Positions 59,072-64,000 of a stretch of DNA of 64,000 nt are shown piece after piece. Origin of the DNA: Siphonodentalium dalli (lineage: Eukaryota > Mollusca > Scaphopoda > Gadilida > Siphonodentaliidae); the NCBI GenBank assembly GCA_032622095.1, contig CP136064.1:8489512-8553511 (forward strand), read 5' to 3'. Within the stretch, counting starts at the first letter, position 1. Every line of letters begins with the position of its first letter. Below the pieces are notes generated by a model. That model was not told the DNA's origin. It worked only from the letters and a program-made list of their open reading frames with translations, and did not search any database. A program made the position numbers and the translations under genes.

Positions 59072-59599
59072 GGTTTGAGTGTACTTGTAAATGAATCACT
59101 GATTGGGTTTGAGTGTACTTGTAAATGAATCACTGATTGAGTTTGAGTGTACTTGTAAATGAATCTCTGATTGAGTTTGAGTGTACTTGTAAATGAATCA
59201 CTGATTGGGTTTGAGTGTACTTGTAAATGAATCACTGATTGAGTTTGAGTGTACTTGTAAATGAATCACTGATTGAGTTTGAGTGTACTTGTAAATGAAT
59301 CACTGATTGAGTTTGAGTGTACTTGTAAATGAATCACTGATTGAGTTTGAGTGTACTTGTAAATGAATCACTGATTGGGTTTGAGTGTACTTGTAAATGA
59401 ATCACTGATTGGGTTTGAGTGTACTTGTAAATGAATCACTGATTGGGTTTGAGTGTACATGTAAATGAATCACTGATTGAGTTTGAGTGTACTTGTAAAT
59501 GAATCACTGATTGAGTTTGAGTGTACTTGTAAATGAATCACTGATTGAGTTTGAGTGTACTTGTAAATGAATCACTGATTGAGTTTGAGTGTAACTTGT
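59072..59599 (+). repeat. 34-bp satellite array, second block, about 15.5 copies
   Basis: Same unit as 57381-58256, continuing after the 815-bp insertion. It contains runs of the GATTGGG variant (about 59380-59450). The minus-strand frame 59029-59235 is a repeat artefact. Confidence 0.95.
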
Positions 59600-60200
59600 A
59601 ATATTTCCACATAACAAGCAGCTCAACGATGTTTAAAAACAACTCAAAATGCTGGTTTTGTCAAGGGGGGGGGGGGGGGACGCACCCGCCCCCGCGTCCA
59701 AATTGTTTTCCCGTTTTTTTGCAGTCTTTTCCCGACCATTTTTGGACACCCCCCTTTTAACACTAAAACAGAGATTTGCGGGGGGTGTGAATTCACTGTA
59801 AACAGCTGTATATGAATTGCTGTGCATACTATTTGTCATGGATATTAACATTGACATGTAAATATGAACGAGTAAATTTTGGGGTCATTCGGCAAAAAAA
59901 AACATAGCGGCCATCTTGGATTTCAAAATTCTATCCATTAGCATGGCCTACAGGCTACACTCTTTATCTGATCATCATGAAATTTTTCATTTATGTTAAT
60001 ATTGAAATTCTAAGGTGTTTTAAGCCAAACTCATTGCAAAAACAGTCACAAAGACTTGCAGGAAAAAAAATTGAGTTGCAGAAAAAAATGTTTGTTGGTC
60101 CCATCGACCACCCACCCACCCCGGCATACGTGCTCGGAAAAATCCCCCTGGTTTTGTCCCAAAATGTACCAGCCAAGCATCACAACACTGAGCGTGATAG
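59600..60200. other. Noncoding stretch with G-run and family R fragment
   Basis: A G15 run at 59665-59679 and C/G-rich sequence to 59790, then a family R fragment (59886-59995) with GCGGCCATCTTGGATTT. No gene is seen. Confidence 0.45.
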
Positions 60201-60206
60201 CTCAAA

Positions 60207-60272
60207 TTCATACTAGCAGTCAATTAATTCATACTAGCAGTCCATTAATTCATACTAGCAGTCCACGGCAGT
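60207..60272 (+). repeat. 23-bp tandem, three copies
   Basis: Unit AATTCATACTAGCAGTCCATT repeated with small changes. Confidence 0.85.
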
Positions 60273-60356
60273 GGATTAACAATAAACTTGACTATAGCCT
60301 GAATAAAGAATAAAACGTGGAACACATGTTCTTCGAACCAAGCGAAAACCTTTTTG

Positions 60357-60400
60357 GTGGTGGTTCCCGGACAACATGACACTGGTCCGGGAACCACCAC
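60357..60400. repeat. Perfect 16-bp stem hairpin
   Basis: GTGGTGGTTCCCGGAC at 60357-60372 pairs exactly with 60385-60400 across a 12-base loop. Its GC content contrasts with the surroundings. Function unknown. Confidence 0.8.
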
Positions 60401-61440
60401 TAAAGCCATAAATCTGGTTTCCACGACAACGTCATATATAACATTGGAGAAAACAGAAAATATATGTTTCTGTGAAAGAAATGTGTATTGTTTGATATTA
60501 GTATGCATGTTGGTAGTGCATGTTGGTAGTGCATGTGGTTGCCCACTTCATGATCTAAACCACAAAAGACCCATTAAGGTCAAGGTTACCCATTGAGGTC
60601 AAGGTAAGTTGATGAAATGTTTATTTGTGACGGGTAATTTGACATTCACCTACCCATACATTCACATATTTCGCAAATAACTCACAACCGCGTGATGGAA
60701 TTATAATCACACGTTTCTTCAATTTTATGTATTAACGACCTTCTATGTATATTCCGTTTTCAAATTTTAACCTACCAATGTCATACCGGGGGCCTAAAAT
60801 ATCAGAACTTCATAATTATAGGATCTACAAGATGGAAATGTGAACAAAGAGGTATACACATACATTTATACTTGATACATATACGCCTATCATTAATAAT
60901 GTAACTCCTTTTAATGGCATGTATGAGTTATGTATTTGTTTCAATGATAAATGTGGTAATACTAAATCAATTTTCGTTCTTGCAACAACCTCAAAATGTG
61001 TACGACATGTGGACTATCCCGTTGTTTAAAATAACTGGACTTTAGTTTGTGTGGCACCACCAAGTAAATCGTAGGATTGCACCTTGTTCAATGTTCAATA
61101 TCCATGATAGTATCATTTTCTCCAACCTTAAGTCTTATGTTTCGACACTCGCGGTTTGAACGATTTTGATATCGATAGAAAATCAGTTAGTTAATCATTA
61201 ATTAAACTCACTAGTGTGGTTTAATTAAACTCACTAGTGTGGTTTATAATATAACAATAAGCCAATCACCTAACAATACAATGATAGAACGGTTGCTTCA
61301 TCAGAAGGGCACATCGCATGAGGATTAGCTATGTAAACACCACCACACTAAATACCAGTAATCCCCCAACCATCGGAACTAAGGCTATGAGATTTACTGC
61401 ATCTTAATAGAGGAGTCAACCTTTCTTTGAGGAATTAAAA
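60401..61440. other. Noncoding stretch
   Basis: The only structure is a 24-bp duplication (61199-61246, TTAATTAAACTCACTAGTG) and a GTGCATGTTGGTA duplication near 60505-60535. No gene is seen. Confidence 0.45.
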
Positions 61441-61444
61441 AGTG

Positions 61445-61521
61445 ACTTGCCAAAATTTTGCCAAATGAAATTATTTTTTGCCAAATGTGAATAATTTTTG
61501 CCATTGGCAAATTTGGCAAGT
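61445..61521. repeat. TTGGCAAA-rich hairpin, copy 2
   Basis: Inverse copy of 8190-8257, with matching flank (GCAGCGCGAAC here, GTTCGCGCTGC there), so it is a dispersed element rather than a chance palindrome. Confidence 0.7.
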
Positions 61522-62459
61522 AGCATGCAGCGCGAACACTGTAGTCATCACATGACATTGATGACTTACGATACTCGTTCAACTTACACTGAAATACCAT
61601 GAACTCATGTAAAACAAAAAAAATACCACTTTGTTGCGAGATTCGTTTCTGTGAGCAAAAGAACCATATCTCATATAGATTCCTGGAGCTTCATTAGAAA
61701 GAAGATGGGCGGTGTCTCTTGCTCTATTCAGTCGATAAATTCCAGTTCTCAGTGGAATCAATTATGGGGCTTAACAGTCTTGCGAACACGCCTTAAATGC
61801 ATCGAGACAATGCCAATTGATAGCTGCTGACCTCAGAGATTGTTCGACAAATAAATACATTTTTACCATGTTGATTTATGTTCATTTGGTACTCACAACA
61901 ATAATTGATGGCTTACGATACTCGTTCAACTTACACTGAAATACCATGAACACATGTAAAACACAAACAACCACTTTGTTTCGAGACCTGTTTATGTGAG
62001 CAAAAGACTCGAGTACATCCGAGTCAGAACTATATCTCATATTGATTCCCGAAGCTTCCTTAGAAAGAAGATAAGCGGTGCCTCTTGCTGTATTCAGCCG
62101 AGAAACTCCAGTCTTCAGTGGAATCAATGGTGGGGCTTAACAGTCTTGAGAACACACCACGTGGTGTGTATTGAAGAACAACATTGTATGGAAAATGATA
62201 CTAACCTTACATAATTCTGTTTAACTTAAATATGTTCTGTCGAGCTATACTTGTGCTATTCAGACGGGAAACTCCCGTCTTCGGTGAAATCAACTGAAGC
62301 ATTAAATACATCGGGACCATGCCAGTTGAGATTCTTCGACAATTAAGTTAATTTTAACCATGTTGATTCATGTCCAATTGGTACTCAGTATATGTTATAT
62401 TTCATATATGTGACCCGCCATATCAAATCCAGTCGTAAGTCGGGATTTGTTTACCCTGT

Positions 62460-62528
62460 GCCAATGCATTCTCTTATATATGCGAGTCGACCATATGTCG
62501 CCTCGCATATATAAGAGAATGCATTGGC
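62460..62528. repeat. 69-bp hairpin, third copy of the piggyBac-like MITE stem
   Basis: Same sequence as 45251-45319 with one loop-side change. The following bases to about 62600 match the inverse of the MITE interior, so this is a truncated copy without visible TTAA ends. Confidence 0.75.
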
Positions 62529-62835
62529 CTAACAATTGTTTACAATTTTAATAATTTTTTCTCGTATTCTTTAAGAATTTTATAATTTCACCCATACAGA
62601 GCCCCAGACAAACATGAGCGGACGACACTCTTCTATATGCTTCTATACATGTGTGGGGCTCCCTGCAGGGTAATGGATGTTTTTTATTTTATCTCCTAAA
62701 AACTGTAAGAAACATTTATCTAATGATAGATGATAGCTGTCGACGCCAGAAATTGTTCGACAAATAAGTAAATATTAACCATTTGTTATTTCTGTCCTAT
62801 TGGTTCTCACCGCGTCACAATGATGGCTTAGTATA

Positions 62836-63162
62836 GCTGAAGGGGTCACTCTCACCAAAAAAAGTGCTGAAGGGTACACAGGGTTTGGAAATGTTCTGAA
62901 GGGTACACAGGGTTTATGATCGCCACTAACATCGTTACTTAAACTGTGTTTCTGAAAGTCTGGTGCCCATTAGCAGTTTGTTTTCAGTTCATTTTAATGT
63001 TCATTGGAACGTAAACAATTATTCTCTAACAGAAATCATGGCATGCAGATACGAAACTAAACGTCATTTAGAACGACATTTCAAACCCTGTGTACCCTTC
63101 AGCACATTTTCAAATCCTGTGTACCCTTCAGCACTTTTTTTGGTGAGAGTGACCCCTTCAGC
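62836..63162. mobile_element. 327-bp MITE with inverted repeats of about 80 bp and a 9-bp target duplication
   Basis: Termini GCTGAAGGGGTCACTCTCAC in inverse orientation, each side carrying two AGGGTACACAGG motifs. CTTAGTATA flanks it at 62827-62835 and 63163-63171. Intact array units read through this point without the insert, confirming it. The duplication size is Mutator-like. The 75-codon internal frame is not a transposase. Confidence 0.9.
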
Positions 63163-64000
63163 CTTAGTATACCCGTTCAACTTACACTGAAATACCACAA
63201 ATTCATGTAAACCACTTTGTTGCGAGACTCGTTTCTGTGATAAAAAGACTCGAGTACATCCGGGTCAGAACTATATCTCATATTGATTCCCGAAGCTTCC
63301 TTAGAAAGATGAGCGGTGCCTCTTGTTGTATTCATCCGAGAAACTCCAGTCCTCCGTGGAATCATTTGTGGGGCTTTAATCTCTTGAGAACACGCCACTT
63401 GATATGAATTGATGCACAACATTGTTTGGAAATTGAAAATCCACTTACCGTACAGAATTATGTTTAACTTAAATATGTTCGGTCGAGCTATACGTGTGCT
63501 ATTCAGACAAGAAACTCCCGTCTTCGGTGAAATCAACTGAAGCATTAAATACATCGGGACCATGCCAGTTGAGATTCTTCGACAATTAAGTAAATGTTAA
63601 CCATGTTGATTCATGTCCAATTGGTACTCATCTCGTTATACTGATGGCTTACGATACTCGTTCAACTTACACTGAAATGCCATGCATTCATGTAAAACAC
63701 AAACAACCACTTTGTTGCGAGATTCGTTTCTATGAGCCAAAGGCTCGAGCACATCCGAGTCAGAACTATATATCATATTGATTCCCGAAGCTGGAATTAA
63801 AAAGAAGATGAGCAGTGCTTCTTGCTCTATTCAGCCGATAAATTCCAGTCCTCCGTGGAATCAATTGTGGGGCTTAAAAATCTTGAGAACACGCCACTTG
63901 ATGCGTATTGACTCACAGCATTGTTCGGAAAATGAAAATCCAATAACCTTGCGGTATTATTTTTAACTTAAAATATATGTTGTGCCGAGTATTATGTGAT

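Larger units (their letters stand above)
61559..64000 (+). repeat. Tandem array of about 350-480-bp units, interrupted twice
   Basis: Units start GATGGCTTACGATACTCGTT at about 61559, 61906 and 63648; another unit is split by a MITE at 62825/63172. Each has CGTTCAACTTACACTGAAAT, AGAAGATGAGCGGTGCCTC and AACTCCAGTC-TTCAGTGG. Units 2 and 3 include a block of about 130 bp that unit 1 lacks. The array runs off the window. Frames inside it repeat with the unit and are not genes. Confidence 0.8.

Noticed and set aside
59029-59235. Secreted-like repetitive peptide on the minus strand
   Set aside because: It is the 34-bp satellite read in one frame; 34 is not a multiple of three, so the peptide repeats every 102 bp only as an artefact.
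57381-59599. CRISPR array
   Set aside because: The 34-bp direct repeats abut each other without spacers and the context is an animal genome, so this is a satellite.
1-64000. tRNA or rRNA genes
   Set aside because: I looked by eye for A-box/B-box pairs and cloverleaf ends and found none convincing; a covariance-model scan would be decisive.

Overview
The window looks like AT-rich nuclear DNA from an animal, most likely a marine invertebrate. It carries metazoan-type LINEs, a tyrosine-recombinase retrotransposon of the Ngaro/DIRS type, piggyBac-like and other MITEs, foldback elements, minisatellites and spliceosomal-type signals. There are no operons and no bacterial signals. I could not fix the phylum from the sequence. 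No host gene can be supported with confidence; two short minus-strand exon-like pieces near 54.5-55.3 kb are the only candidates. Almost everything recognisable is repeat or mobile DNA.

Layout. 1-4208: 3' part of a Ngaro-like element encoding reverse transcriptase-RNase H, tyrosine recombinase and an SGNH-hydrolase-like protein, ending in a split direct repeat. 4.2-15 kb: palindromic minisatellite, two inverted-repeat elements (one with a 5-bp target duplication) and several dispersed or tandem repeats. 16.1-46.5 kb: one degenerate LINE (LINE1) broken into pieces by later insertions. These are a 3.6-kb Helitron-like segment (16.79-20.37 kb), a 22-kb segment with long terminal inverted repeats (21.45-43.62 kb), an insert of about 0.28 kb, and a TTAA-flanked piggyBac-like MITE. 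The 22-kb segment itself contains a 4.8-kb foldback element (28.28-33.07 kb) and a second, nearly full-length LINE (LINE2, 34.68-39.74 kb).

46.5-53 kb: a second, 5.7-kb foldback element of the same family as the one at 28-33 kb. 53-57.3 kb: dispersed repeats and the weak exon candidates. 57.38-59.60 kb: a 34-bp satellite with a 10-mer higher-order period, split by an 815-bp element with a 9-bp target duplication. 59.6-64 kb: hairpins, a tandem array with units of about 350-480 bp, and a 327-bp MITE whose 9-bp target duplication is confirmed by intact neighbouring array units.

Nesting gives relative ages. LINE1 is oldest, the 22-kb segment and the Helitron-like segment came next, and foldback A and LINE2 came after the 22-kb segment. 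The three Ngaro proteins would act together: reverse transcription, then recombinase-mediated insertion of the DNA circle, plus a hydrolase of unknown role. LINE1 and LINE2 each encode the usual endonuclease-RT-zinc-knuckle chain, but both carry frameshifts or breaks. The remaining long stretches are described as noncoding repeats or as holding nothing I recognise.
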